Shown one piece after another: positions 1 to 11,526 of a stretch of DNA of 64,000 bases. Source of the stretch: Saururus chinensis (taxonomy: Eukaryota > Streptophyta > Magnoliopsida > Piperales > Saururaceae); assembly GCA_035235625.1 (NCBI GenBank), contig CP141140.1, forward strand, positions 4,015,330 to 4,079,329. The letters are read 5' to 3'. The notes beneath the pieces are model-generated. The model worked only from the letters and a program-made list of their open reading frames with translations. It searched no databases and was not told the origin of the DNA. Position 1 is the stretch's first letter, and each line of letters begins with the position of its first letter. The position numbers were made by a program, and so were the translations under genes.

Positions 1-1369
1 ATAGAAGTATTAAACTGCTAATTACATAAGTTTAATTTTTTTAAAAGGTATATAAAATGTAGGCACATAAGTATGTCAATATATTATTTGAGTGAATAGT
101 TTAAATGTTATAAACACATATAAGTGCCACCCATGAGGTATTGCGAATCTTTATTTTAATTTAAATGTTAGTGATATTTATTATATAATTATTATACAAA
201 TGTGTGACTAAATCAATAGTCGTGCCCCCAAGCTTCATATAACATTGGTTTATTAATTAATTGTAAAATAATTATTTTTTCCTATGCATTTTTTTTGTAA
301 AAAAAATATTGTGGTCCTTTCAAAATTTTTAGGGCGTGACATAATGGTCTTATAAGCTTTTTGCCCCTTGGCCCTAGCCCGACCCTAAGATCAGGCTAAA
401 AAATTCCAAACCTAATTCATATTTTTACGGGCCAAGTAGGGTTAGGCTGGTCCTTAAAAGTTTTGGCCTTAGTTCTCACACCCTTTGGCGAAGTATGCTT
501 ATTGTCTCACCTCACACGAGAGGACATTTATTGTCTCACCTCACACGAGAGGACATGATTCATGTGTAAAATGGGACAACTAAGAGATATGCACATGACC
601 AAAGCCCGCTAGAAAAGTATCCAGTACAACCGATGCACAAGCCAGGAAGTGCATAGGCCCACTCACTGACTAACATGTTATTATTTATTTTATGTGACTA
701 AACTTAAGTAATTTCACACTTTACCTTAGAGTTTATGTGTCAATACTTACTGTGGATATCTATAATATGAAGATGGATAATAATTTTCCTATTCCATTTT
801 GTGTTGAACTAAACCTTTCACCAGGCTTTGATTGCACCATAAAATATGGGATTTGATATTCTAATTTTAATTTTTATATACCAAAAACTTACTCTAATTT
901 TTAGTTGAAGAGAAAAAGTGAATCATACCTGACAAAAAAGAGATCTACTTTTTTCAATCAAATAAGAGGTTGAAATAGGCTTTTGATATAAACAAAAATA
1001 GAATAGAAACATCATTTTCCATCAAATATTACGATGTACTTTGGTGATTGTTACTTGAAATGACTTAGAATAACTTTGAAGTAAAATTTTTAGTTTTATT
1101 TACTTTTTACATATAAATATGATTTTGATAATTTAAACCAAAATTTAAAACAAATTTTATAAAAATTTAACATCCAAATAGCCCTTTTATTTTTTGCCCC
1201 CTCTTCTGTTAGATTGAGATCCGGTCGCTTATAATACTCGTGATCACTCACGGGCTCGTATTCTCAATATGTCAGCTTATAATGTTTGCAATCCGCTGAC
1301 TCACATGGGCTCATACTCATACAAACATTTCCATTTTTATAAAACCAAAAGTAAAACAAATTTTTTTTA
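1..1369. other. AT-rich intergenic DNA upstream of the CCCH gene
   Basis: No coding region can be supported here. About 330-487 is rich in GGCCC/GGGCC words and ends in a CACACCCTTT-like terminus, which resembles one end of a hAT-type element such as those at 25.6 and 43.9 kb. No partner end is seen, so it is at best a fragment. The rest is AT-rich with no recognised structure. Confidence 0.5.
499..556. repeat. Tandem duplication, 29 bp x 2
   Basis: Two identical adjacent 29-bp units, at 499-527 and 528-556, each containing GTCTCACCTCACACGAGAGG. The lack of any difference suggests a recent duplication. Confidence 0.9.
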
Positions 1370-1987
1370 GTGAGAGGCGGAGCTCCACCGTCCGGACACC
1401 CCCAAGCGCCAAGACAAACTTCAGCTCAGCTTTTACCCGTTCAGGTGAAGAAGAGTCGGCAAGTAGTTAAGCCCGTTAATTTGGAGACCGAGAGCGCCTT
1501 CACCTACCCCTCCGCAAACCCCGTACATATTCTTGTACTCTTCCTCGCGTCTCCCCACCTCCACCGTCCAATCTCTAACGTACCTCCACCCAACTCGTCG
1601 AATGGGACCCTCACGTCTTCCGTTGCGCAATTGGGCCCCACCGTCTTCCTACGTGTCTCATATCAATTGGCCCACCATGTGTCAAGCTTCTCGTGTCCAT
1701 GCTCTTCCCGTCAGCGTCAGATTTTCCACACCTCTCACTTTCTTGCCCTCAGCCCATTCCAAATATTTCAACCTTGCCCCTTTGGCAGAGTCCCGTTTCA
1801 ATTCCGTTGAGTGGTATTTGCGTAGTTTCCATCCATATCAGTGGCAATTGCATCTGGCAAGATCCGACACCAAGTTTTTGAATTATTCCGCGAGATAATG
1901 AAATAGTAATTTAATCCTACTCTATATGGAGTATTTGTATACAGTAAATGGAGTAGTCGTAGATGACTTGGGCGTCGGTTTGGCGGG

Positions 1988-1995
1988 TATATAAA
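1988..1995 (+). promoter_or_regulatory. TATA box of the CCCH gene
   Basis: A canonical TATATAAA lies about 390 bases before the start codon. The region from about 2020 to 2382 turns GC- and CT-rich, as expected of a transcribed leader, so transcription probably starts near 2020. Confidence 0.6.
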
Positions 1996-2019
1996 CTGGA
2001 AAGAAAAGAGACGAAAAAG

Positions 2020-2382
2020 GGCGAGAAGCATAAAAAAACGCTTTCAAATCGCGGGGAAGGGGGGCCAGTCAGAGAGCCACAGCCACAGCCAGTCCCAAGC
2101 CTGCCCTGCACCTGCCCCCGCCCCCGCCCCCGCCCCCCGCCCGACTTCTTCCACCTCCCCAACTCCCAGCGCATCAACATATTCGCCACCGGACTCCTCG
2201 ACCCTCCGATCGCTGCCTCGCCGGACCTCTGTACACCTTCTTCGCCGCCCTTGCCCCCGATAAGTAGATATAGGAGGAAAACCGAAAATTTTGATTCGCA
2301 TTCGTCGATTCTTTCGCAGCACCGGCGCCGCTTCCTCCGCCGTGCCGCCCTCCTCCCCGACGAATCCCCTCTTCCCCACCTC
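2020..2382 (+). other. Probable 5' leader of the CCCH gene, free of ATG
   Basis: About 360 bases with a CCCCCG repeat (about 2114-2139) and pyrimidine tracts. I found no ATG between the presumed transcription start and 2383, so the annotated start is the first one a scanning ribosome would meet. The exact start of transcription is inferred from the TATA box. Confidence 0.5.
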
Positions 2383-5300
2383 ATGGAAGCGTACGGACGG
2401 AGCCGCTCTGCCAAAGAGGGGTCCTCCTCCGATCCCGCATCCGACTGGAAGCCACCTTCCGCGGGCCCCGAGAGCGGACTCGAAGGTGAGGTTTTTTCAG
2501 CTGCGCTTTTTTGTTTATTTGCATTTCAATCTCCGCTTGGCTTTTGATTTCGGGTTGTTGCTCCTTGGCGGGGTCTTGATCCTGTTCATGTCGTGTTGCA
2601 TTGTAGAATCGATGTGGCAGTTGAGTATCGGCGGCCGGGAATCGTACCCGGAGCGGCCCGGCGAGCCGGATTGCGACTATTATATACGTACTGGATACTG
2701 TAGGTATGGCTCCAGGTGCCGCTATAATCACCCGCACGATCGCTCGCAGGTAATTGGTCGCCCATTTTATTTTGTTGTTTTTTCCCCATAAACTTCAGAG
2801 GCCAGTGGTATGCTGCCTATGTGATTCTATAAGAAAGGTTTTTAGCTCCAGAACGTTTGATCTATCATTTGTGGCGGCAATTTATGGTAAAAAAATCAAA
2901 TGTGCTGGAGATGTTTATGCTGAATTTCTTCTTTCTACTTAATTATTCATTGAATTGAATGTTATACTCTTTTTTTTCGTTTGTCAATTGTTCATTAGGT
3001 TTTGGGTATTGTTGGACCTGGCGTCTCGGAGTATCCCGAGCGGATAGACCAACCTGTTTGTCAGGTAAGTAAATTTCTTTTCTTCAACCTTCTTTTAATT
3101 TGGAGTTTATGTTTATCAAGAGCTTTATGTTCATCTAGAGTGAATCTCACATCGCTCAGACGTTCTTGTTATCTTTATATTTATTGGTTGCTACTATTTC
3201 ATAATGTCATATACTTGACCCCTTGAAACATTAGTTTGACCTCCTTTTTTGTGAGTTTCATTTAGAGATCACTTGTTCATATGCACAACTTTTTATACTT
3301 TGCATTGCAGTATTATATAAAGACGGGGTCTTGCAAATTTGGTGCAACTTGCAAGTATCACCATCCAAAACAAGGGAGTGAATCGGCTAACCCTGTGGCA
3401 TTAAATTATGATGGATATCCACTACGACCGGTCTGATATGTCTTTCCATTGTCTTTCTTGTCATTCCTTGTTAGCTTAGGAAAGTTTTTTCTTCAACGAT
3501 TGTGAAAATCTTTTAATAAGACATATTACCTTTTGTCCTTACAGGCTGTTGAAATTGTGCTTAGGATTTTGATTTTAGTTCTTCATTTACCTTTAATTCC
3601 TTAATTATTACAATTAAAAGGCCTGTTACTGTAAATTATTTAGGGCGAGAAAGAATGCTCTTACTACATGAAGACAGGGCAGTGCAAGTTTGGTATAACC
3701 TGTAAATTCCATCATCCCCAATTATCTGGTGTTTCGATGCCAACACCGGCACCTGCATTTTATCCTCAGGTGCAGTCACCTTCTGTTCCTTCTTCCCCAT
3801 ACGGAGGAGTTGCCAGCTGGCAAGTGGCTCGACCACCACTAATACCTGGGTCCTATGTTCAAGGCCCCTATGGTCCTGTTCTGTATTCTCATGGGATGGT
3901 TCCTGTACCTAGCTGGATAGCTTATGCGGTCAGTGCAACTGCGTTTCTGTTTTATGGTTGAAAGATATTTTGTTTTTCATCCTTTTCCACCTTAATCATA
4001 ATATATATGAGTATATGAGTGATTGATTTTTATGTAGAACAGCCTCCGGTTAGTCCAGTACCGTCCCCTGGTACACAAAATGTTGTAGCTTCACCATTTG
4101 GGCCAACCCAACAGGTACCTCCTGTTGCTCCTGCATATTTAGGACCTTACTCTTCTTCTGCGGGACCTTCTAGCAGCAATCAAAAGGAGAACATGTTTCC
4201 TGAGAGGCCAGGTGAACCTGAGTGTCAATTCTACATGAGGACGGGTGACTGTAAATTTGGGTCCTCATGTAGATACCATCATCCAAGAGACTGGATTGCA
4301 CCAAAAACGAATTGTATACTTAGCCCCTTGGGTCTTCCTTTGCGCCCGGTATGCACTTATTTGTGTTAATATTACCTCTTTCAGAGTTTATTATCTATCT
4401 GTTTACCTATCATCTGGATTGGTAAGAATCTGTAAACTTGATGTGGTATTTACTTTTCTATCAATGTGTAATGTTTTCTATTTGTGATGATTGGTTTAAG
4501 CTCAATCTTAATACTTGGCTATAACATATCATGTATCTTTATTCATCTTCACTTCTGGGCAAGGCCTTTGGACATGTCAGCCTGTTATTTTGACAATTAT
4601 ATTCGAGCTTGCTCACTTTCAATTTCTTTATATTGGTTATTTTTGGGTAATGAAACCATGTAAAAAGAACTTTTAGATGAGAATTATTGGAAATAAAACA
4701 GTTCAATCAAATTGCATAGATTGAACGTAGATGACACTAGAGAAAGAATGTGGGGGTGTTGTTTTACTTATTATGTCCTGTGAGGCATGTATCTTGTGAC
4801 AATTCTACTTTAAGTATTACATGCTATTGCATTCAACATCAAAATTAATTTGGAAGTAATATTAAAATAACGAACTGCTGTCTGCTTATTGATCTTATGG
4901 ATTTGTAACTAACCATAATATTGAGAAAGATACACGTGCACAGACTCTTTCTAGTATGGCATTATGTCTTAGATCATTTTTTAAGTTCTTTTAAGTGAGA
5001 TTTTCCTGGCTAATATATTTGCTTCTGACTTAATTGCTTACTGCAACAAACCTTATAGCCACAGAGTTGATGTTTTCACCAGAATGCTCAAATGTTTCCC
5101 TTAAGTAGATCTGCTGATGGAGACAGATTTATCTTGTTTAATAGGTTACAGGGTACGTAAAAACTTGGGCTTTTTGTATAATTCCTTATCTTGTGTTTTG
5201 CTTACTGAAGGCAACACTAGTATGTTAAATAAAATGCTAACTACTGCACGATGCATGTGACAGTGTTTGGCATTCATCTTTGAGTTGCATGTTGACTCAG

Positions 5301-7513
5301 GCTCATAAGTAGTTACAATTTGCATATATCTCGTTTCTAAGTTTACATATGAATTTTTTGTTATTAACATTTGTAGAACTTAACTTGAGGCTTATGTTTG
5401 ATTAAATTTTGATCCACAGATTATTATTTTATATCATTTTTTGAGGCATTTGCAATTTCTGAGATCTACATTATTGTAATATAATTATATATATCGTGTG
5501 GTGTTTTCAATGCCAATGGTGGTTCAGAGTGTTCTATATTTGACATTCTGCAATAGTTGAAAGCTGCTCTTATTGAGAGATCTGACAGTCAGTAGGACTT
5601 GTTGAAGCACTTGCATTATACTTAATTGCTTAATTACTGAAGTCCTATTTGTTCTTAGTCTAGCAAGTTTTGCAATAATTTTAGGTAGGCTGTTGTGTTT
5701 TGATTGGGTCTAGAAGTTTTTCTTTATATTTTGTGTCATTTTAAAGATTATAAAGTAGTTGAACTAATTATTAGTGGCGTAATTTGCCACTGGATTCATG
5801 TAAATAAAGAAAAGAAAACTCAGAATATTGAAGTTTCTAGTGTTAGAAAAGATACAAGGAGCAGTTCCAGCTGCATATAAGTTCAACACATATTGTAATG
5901 TTAATGCTAGCTTCTTTTTATCTTGTGTTCATTTTGCAGAGGTAAATGTATATTAACATAGTTTGGTTTATCAGAATAACGTTGTGAAATACTATACAAG
6001 TAGTAACTATATTTTTTTTTATTTGATGTTGTTACATTCTTTTTTGGTGAAACTTCAGTCATTTTGTTACTGTTTAAAAACAACAGGAGTTATTCCGTTG
6101 TTAGTAGGGGAGACAGGAAATTGGGACAGTAGTGGGGATGTAAAACATTTGACTTTTCTTTGAAGCATGTTCTTTTGGTTGCCATTATAACAAAGGCAGG
6201 TGGATATGAAAGAACGTTTTTCAATTTTTTATTATTATTAGTCGTCTGTCACATAAAACCTAACTGATAGATGTTCATCTTTCTCGTGTGGTCCATATGT
6301 TGATTGAAATGTTCAAAATTTTCCAATCCAGCCACTCACTTGCCTGTGGCACCTTTGGGTGGGGTGGGGGGAAGGGCGTCTTTGATCTGTGTAAAAAAAA
6401 AAAGCAATCTTCAAATTTTGTGCTTGCTGAATATTTTTTGTTATGCTTATCCTTTGTTAGATCATTTTTAGAGGCATTTACAATTTCTGAGATGTACGTT
6501 ATTGTAATAAAATTTATACTCCCTCCGTTCTAAATTAATAGCTCTATTTAGTAAAAAAAATTGTTCCATATTAACAGCTTTATTTTGTTCAATTTAAGTG
6601 ATTAATTACTTAAAAAAGATTACATAAGCTTATTTTCTATTCTCTTATATGTGGCTTTCATCGTTCAATAAAAACTACTATTTTTCCAAATAGAGCTATT
6701 AATATGGGACAAAGGGAGTATTATATATGGTGTTTTCCATGTCAATGGTGGCTCAGAGTGTTCTATATTTGACATTCTGAAGTGGTTGAAAGCTGCTCTT
6801 ATTGAGAGATAAGACATTCACGGGCCATCTTAAAGAATAGCACTTGTTGAAGTACTTACATTATGCTTCAATGCTTTTCTCCTGCGGTCTTAGTTGTTCT
6901 TAGTCTAGCAAGTTTTGCAATAATTATAGTTAGGCTGTTGTGTTTTGATAGTGGCTAGAAGTGTGTATTTATATTTTGTGTGATTTTATAGATTATAAAG
7001 TGGTTGAATTAATTATTAGCGGGGCAATTATATTCTAATGTTTTAGCTGTTGTATAATTGAATTGCTTGTTCGAAACAACTCTTTCCTCACGATATTCTG
7101 ATGTTTTTGACCGGCAGGGTGCTCCTCCTTGCACATTTTATGCACAACATGGAGTATGTAAATTTGGGCCAACCTGCAAATTCGATCATCCAATGGGAAC
7201 ATTGAGCTACAGTCCATCTGCATCTTCTCTCGCTGATATGCCTGTAGCTCCCTACCCAGTTGGTTCGTCTCTTGCCACGTTAGCCCCTTCATCATCTTCA
7301 TCAGAACTGAGGCCTGAATTTGCTGCTGCGGTGTCCAACAAGGATGCTTCTGGTTCTAGAATGCCCTCGTCAGAGAATACGACTAGTGGCTCAGTAGGTT
7401 CAATTTTTTCGAAGAGTGGGCCTGTATCTCAATCTCAGAGCCAACGCTCTGGGCAGAAATCTTCTCCTCTGATCGGTGGAGGTCAGGGCAGTGAAGATCT
7501 TGGCTCCAGCTGA
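2383..7513 (+). CDS. Five-finger CCCH zinc-finger protein (C3H58/ZFN-like)
   Basis: Seven exons: 2383-2485, 2607-2749, 2999-3064, 3311-3430, 3644-3928, 4043-4348 and 7118-7513. They sum to 1419 nt, giving 472 aa, with GT-AG borders and a consistent phase. The protein carries five C-x8-C-x5-C-x3-H fingers starting at about residues 57, 103, 149, 300 and 346. The linkers [19 protein letters not shown] and PERPGEPEC are typical of the plant ZFN family. The C-terminus ([18 protein letters not shown]) matches what I recall of Arabidopsis At5g18550 (C3H58), which is of similar length. Such proteins bind nucleic acid, often RNA, in the nucleus or in cytoplasmic granules; that role is family knowledge. 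At exon 6 an in-frame acceptor at 4043 was preferred over the AG ending at 4037, which breaks the frame. Intron 6 is 2.8 kb and holds a duplication and a MITE. Confidence 0.93.
5431..5780 (+). repeat. Intron duplication, copy 1 (no MITE)
   Basis: This segment of intron 6 is repeated at 6461-7029. Shared stretches include GAGTGTTCTATATTTGACAT, GAAAGCTGCTCTTATTGAGA and CTAGCAAGTTTTGCAATAAT, in the same order and orientation. Copy 1 has no insertion at the point where copy 2 carries a MITE. Borders are approximate. Confidence 0.85.
6461..7029 (+). repeat. Intron duplication, copy 2 (carries a MITE)
   Basis: Second copy of the segment at 5431-5780, about 370 bases long once the 200-bp MITE at 6519-6718 is set aside. 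It ends about 90 bases before the last exon of the CCCH gene. Confidence 0.85.
6519..6718. mobile_element. Stowaway (Tc1/mariner) MITE in intron 6
   Basis: A 200-bp foldback element flanked by TA on both sides (6517-6518 and 6719-6720). Its ends are CTCCCTCCGTTC and, as complement, CTCCCTTTGTCC, the classic Stowaway terminus. Inside these, AATAGCTCTATTT pairs with AAATAGAGCTATT, so almost the whole element can fold. The duplicate at 5431-5780 shows the unoccupied site. Such elements are moved by mariner-like transposases supplied elsewhere. Confidence 0.92.
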
Positions 7514-7737
7514 TGAAGAGTCTAGATGTCTTCACATTGCCCTCCTTAAAACTAAGTTACATGAACCCGAGGACCAATTTGCATGAACACGCAATGAGTT
7601 CCTTGTTATACTCCCACAAAAAAAAACAAAATACTTTCCATTATTTAAAACATCATCCCACGGGTCATCAAGTTCCTTTTCTGATCCAGTCTGACAGCCA
7701 CTTCTATTCACTGTATTTATGTGACAAACATCGTCTG

Positions 7738-7743
7738 AATAAA
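7738..7743 (+). terminator. Candidate polyadenylation signal, CCCH gene
   Basis: AATAAA lies 225 bases after the stop codon. The choice is a guess by position only, since plant polyadenylation signals are loose. Confidence 0.35.
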
Positions 7744-8727
7744 CCCCATTTGAGGAGTAGCGACCTTCCCTCTCCAGTCCAAATAATTTCTGTAGCAAAA
7801 TTGTCTTCTTTTTCCACTGGGACTGCCATTTTATTTTTGGGTCTGATTCTTTTGAGATGAAAAGGACCGGGTTCTGAGCTGTCCCTTATTTCTCTTGCTT
7901 GTTCCAAGTTCCTGTAGCAAATTTGTGGTATGCATTTTTTTTAATCATTTGCCTCCCTCCCTTCTTAGGAATGTGGCCTCCGAATTTGGAATCTTGAATC
8001 TCAATGACGATGTAAAAAAGGATTATAGGATAATTATTTGTCTATTTTTGGGAAGAACTGATGAGAATATGAGAATAACATGCACACCGAACAAAAAAAC
8101 GTATGATTTATGGCATCCCGGTTCGTATATCATTGTGCACTAAGGTTCTGGATAAGGGTGCATTCTTCATATTTTTTATATGAAAAAAGGGTAAGCAAAG
8201 AAATGCTTATTGTAATTCATACTGTTTAAGGCAACTCTTCTTCCTGTGATGGATCCAATGGTGAGTTTCCTACGTTATTGCCGAATTTCTGATTGGGAAA
8301 AAGTGCCTTGAAGACGTACGTTTGGAAGCTCAAGTTGTTCGTTGCTTAAATGGGAAGCGTTGATATGAATACAACTCAAATAAGCCACGCTCAAATGTTT
8401 CTTACGAGAGAGACAGAGATGTTTTTCATAGCTCGTAGGACCTGTAATTGACCGGTTTTCTACTTAATTTCCGCTGCTGAAACGGAAAGAATTGTTCTCC
8501 CGTTCCGGTCGTTCGAGTGCTTCCTTTAATTGGCCGTGGTCCCAGCATCCTGCATTTCCTCCAGTTTACTTCTTTGGCTTTAATTCTCAACTCATCTTCA
8601 GACTATCGTCTGAAGGGAATTTGACCGTTTATATTTCTTCTTCATTGGTTGGAAAACCATCGAACTAAATGCTGAAACGGGACGTTTTGGAAGAGGGGCA
8701 AGTGAACAAAATCAAATCTTCGCTCTC

Positions 8728-8832
8728 ATGGTGAAGTTTCACAAGTCGTTGATAATACTAAATTGATGACACAAATTGTATAATTGGTGCGCTTCCGTGT
8801 TTGCCATCAACGGCTAGTGAAGTTCTACCATG
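8728..8832. mobile_element. Small foldback MITE, copy 1
   Basis: The ends are inverted repeats: CATGGTGAAGTTTCACAAG followed by TCGTTGAT at the left, and the complement CATGGTAGAACTTCACTAG followed by CCGTTGAT at the right. The second copy at 9085-9238 uses the same terminal words. No clear target duplication was seen, so the superfamily is unassigned. Confidence 0.55.
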
Positions 8833-9084
8833 CGACCGACTATTTGGGGTTCCAAGTGAACAAGAGGTCCCATTTTAATGACAGTATGTGTACCCCATTC
8901 ATGTTGTTCATTCTGTTCTGGTGCTGTCACTTGATGGAGCTACAATGGGTGAAACATTGTGAGTCAAAAGACCCTATTTCTTTGGTGGAAGAAAATTTTC
9001 AAAGCTCATCAGATTAATTTAAAGAGCCTTCCCCAAATCCACGACGTATGTCAAATACGCTGTGAAACTTCACTAGAAGCCTCA

Positions 9085-9238
9085 CTGTTAAAATTTCACA
9101 CGTCATTGATCCAGAGGATCGATTGGTGCATGCACTAGTGTGCGTGATGTTATGTGCACTCGCTATTAACTTACGGAAGCATGTGTTAAGCGTGTATACT
9201 ATTGATTCTGGATCAACGGCTAGTAAAACTTTACTAAC
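9085..9238. mobile_element. Small foldback MITE, copy 2
   Basis: The terminal words TTTCACACGTCATTGATCC and, on the complement of the right side, TTTTACTAGCCGTTGATCC form an imperfect inverted repeat. They match the ends of the element at 8728-8832. The middle differs between the two copies, as is common in MITEs. Confidence 0.5.
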
Positions 9239-10343
9239 TAGCAGATTTGGGTTTGAAAGATTTTTGGTTATCCCGACCTGATGAGGTTAAGGAGCTGTTC
9301 GGGATGCTCCATGGTTTGGGGATAGCCTGTTCCCCATCGACTCTCCTCAGGAGCTCAAGACCGAAAATCAATTTTCCCTCTAAAGCACCTCCCAAACCGC
9401 GCCTAAAATGTGGCAATGGTGATGTGATGTGATGTAATTATAGTGACAAATCGGCGATTCATCTTCAATTTGGCTCGGTTCAATTCAAAAAAAAATTAAA
9501 ATTTTCGGCAACTTCTGTTGCATGCAAGTGAAGTAGGAAGAGCGAGAAAGTACAAAACTTGTGTCCTAGTTTTTTTACCCAACACGACAAACCGGAGCCA
9601 AAAATCACATAACACCAGGGAAGCCCGCCCAAACCTTTAAAAAAACAAAAAAAGTATAAACCGAATAAAAATTACGATTTTTTGCCAAAAATTTAGGATT
9701 CACCAAAATGGCAAAAAGGGCCAAAATTTGGTTGAAGCCTCAAACTTAAAAATGTTCACCATGGCTTTACCAGAATTATCCCTGGGACGTGGATACCATA
9801 TGTATGATGAATCTGTGCATGGTGAGTCGGCGGTGACCTTAGGATTTTAAATGGACAGAGCGTGGTCAAGTGACAATAGACCCGGCTACTGAATCTCCCA
9901 TCACCATCGCTTCCATATATGTTCGTCATATCAAAACTTATTATTCCTACGATCGAATTCTCTCTGTCTGTCTGGTTTTTGTTCCTTTCATTACAAGCAT
10001 GTATATACGAACAACTGACTCAAAAATGTCACAGAACCAAGTAGAGAATAATCCTTCCTTTTAACTACTAGCCATCCCAACAACGTCGTACTTGATGCTG
10101 AAGCAGAACGTTACCTGCTTTTAAGCATGTTGAAAGGGAAGAGAAACTTCTTGAAGACAAAAAAAAAGAAATAATCAAAGTTAAAGAGTTCTCTCCCAAT
10201 GGGATTACACTACGATCAACAGGCAGTAGAGAATTGAAATGTACTGGAACAAGTGACCAGTATTAGGGAAGCGTAAGAGGAAAAAAGGGGTATAAAAAAA
10301 CGTGGACAGAACTTTGTGAAACGGAAAGCTATAGGATTCATCT

Positions 10344-11390
10344 TCAGAACAGTGAGTAACCCAAGTCAATAACATCACTGATAGAGGTAGTAAATGGAGA
10401 GTGGCTTTCCAAATCTTGGTGAGGAAGAAACTCGAATATGGATTCCTGGAATATTGGGTCCAGAGCTGCCACTATGCTTGCGTCCAACATTGCATGATCA
10501 TTATCGGTAGGCGGTGGCAATTCAAAGGAACCCGGCTGCCAAGAGAGTTCATTCGCATACATAGCACTGCTCAACTCATCAAAGCACGAGAAACCACCGA
10601 CCTCGTGAGAAGCATTCAAAATATCACCACATGACGAGGAACTAGTGCCGCTAGACTGATGACCTTGAGCAAGTGTCTCAGGCATAACAGGTGGAAGTGC
10701 ATTGTGTATGGAGGGGCAGAAATCATGACCACCCGAGTTTACAAAGCAACTGTTTTCAATGAGGGAGGATTCTGGTGCACTTACTAAGTAGTTCTGTGGG
10801 ATAATACTGTCCAAGTAGCCAGACCCAGAATCTGATCCGAGATAAGAGCTAGCATCGATGCTGGGCTTGAATGCATCTTGATCAGCAGCAGTACTGTATG
10901 AGTTATCGTGGGGAACAGGAGTTGGCTGAGGACGACAAGTGAAGTTGTGATCGGCAGGTGTCTTTGTCAGCGGGAGGCTGAGAATGGAGGACGGAGGTGG
11001 GGTCGGAGTAAGGATTTGTGTACCGAAATGGGGGAAGAAAGTGTGAGAGGTGGTGTCAGTGTAGATAAAATTGGTCCTGGCTTGTGTACCCTTCATGGAA
11101 AGGGCTGCCCTATCATAAGCGAGTGCTGCTTCCAGGGCGGTGTCAAACGTCCCCAACCAATGCCTCTCCTTGGTTGAAGGGTCCCTTATCTCAGCAGCAT
11201 ACCTTCCCCAGGGTCTCCTTCTCACACCAAGGTACTTGCCTGGCTCTCCTTGCTTTCTCCTGCCCTTCTTCTCGTTTGAAAAGTTGGGGGATGGATTTGG
11301 TTGAGTGAGAGAGAAGCCTATCTGATAAGGGCATGTCTCTTTGGTTTCAAACGCGTTCTGTGGTGTTCTAGTAGTAGACATTGAGAACAT
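10344..11390 (-). CDS. PUCHI: AP2/ERF transcription factor, PUCHI/LEP/FZP type
   Basis: A single exon of 348 aa. One AP2/ERF DNA-binding domain spans about residues 52-109. Its [19 protein letters not shown] and [20 protein letters not shown] blocks are diagnostic of ERF group VIII, the ESR/DRN, LEP, PUCHI and grass FZP/BD1 set. A basic stretch (KKGRRK, 41-46) precedes the domain and may aid nuclear import. The rest is Ser/Pro- and acid-rich and ends in [12 protein letters not shown]. Known relatives act in lateral root, floral and spikelet meristem boundaries. The PUCHI label rests on the sequence and on neighbours: a C3H58-like gene on one side and ObgC further on, as I recall for At5g18550-At5g18570. 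Start at 11390 is the first ATG; a second lies three codons in. LEP or another group VIII member is the main alternative. Confidence 0.9.
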   Translation of the reverse strand: MFSMSTTRTPQNAFETKETCPYQIGFSLTQPNPSPNFSNEKKGRRKQGEPGKYLGVRRRPWGRYAAEIRDPSTKERHWLGTFDTALEAALAYDRAALSMKGTQARTNFIYTDTTSHTFFPHFGTQILTPTPPPSSILSLPLTKTPADHNFTCRPQPTPVPHDNSYSTAADQDAFKPSIDASSYLGSDSGSGYLDSIIPQNYLVSAPESSLIENSCFVNSGGHDFCPSIHNALPPVMPETLAQGHQSSGTSSSSCGDILNASHEVGGFSCFDELSSAMYANELSWQPGSFELPPPTDNDHAMLDASIVAALDPIFQESIFEFLPHQDLESHSPFTTSISDVIDLGYSLF

Positions 11391-11514
11391 ACAGATATGA
11401 GGAGGCGGCAGAAGAAGATCAGATAGTGGGTGTATCTTAGGATCTGAGCAGAAAAGAATGGGAAGCGGAGAAGCTTGTTCTGAGTGAGGGAGCAGAAGAG
11501 CTGGGGGGGGGCGA

Positions 11515-11526
11515 GAATTATAATAG
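11515..11526 (-). promoter_or_regulatory. Possible TATA element of the ERF gene
   Basis: Read on the minus strand, CTATTATAATTC lies about 125 bases before the start codon, followed by a C-run and a CT-rich leader. The position fits a core promoter but the motif is not a perfect TATA box. Confidence 0.35.

Larger units (their letters stand above)
7744..10343. other. Intergenic region between the CCCH and ERF genes
   Basis: Apart from the two small foldback elements at 8728-8832 and 9085-9238, nothing with coding or RNA-gene character was found. Short open frames, such as one at 9247-9432, have no family likeness that I recognise. The last part (about 10170-10343) probably includes the 3' untranslated end of the ERF gene, which lies on the minus strand. 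Confidence 0.4.

Noticed and set aside
1963-2547. 194-codon plus-strand frame across the CCCH leader
   Set aside because: Its upstream part has no in-frame ATG context fitting the family and reads Pro/Arg from the CCCCCG leader. The ATG at 2383 gives the family N-terminus.
4019-4042. Exon 6 acceptor at the AG ending 4037
   Set aside because: With the strong donor at 3929 it shifts the frame into a stop. The AG at 4041-4042 keeps the frame and restores the family's [12 protein letters not shown] segment.
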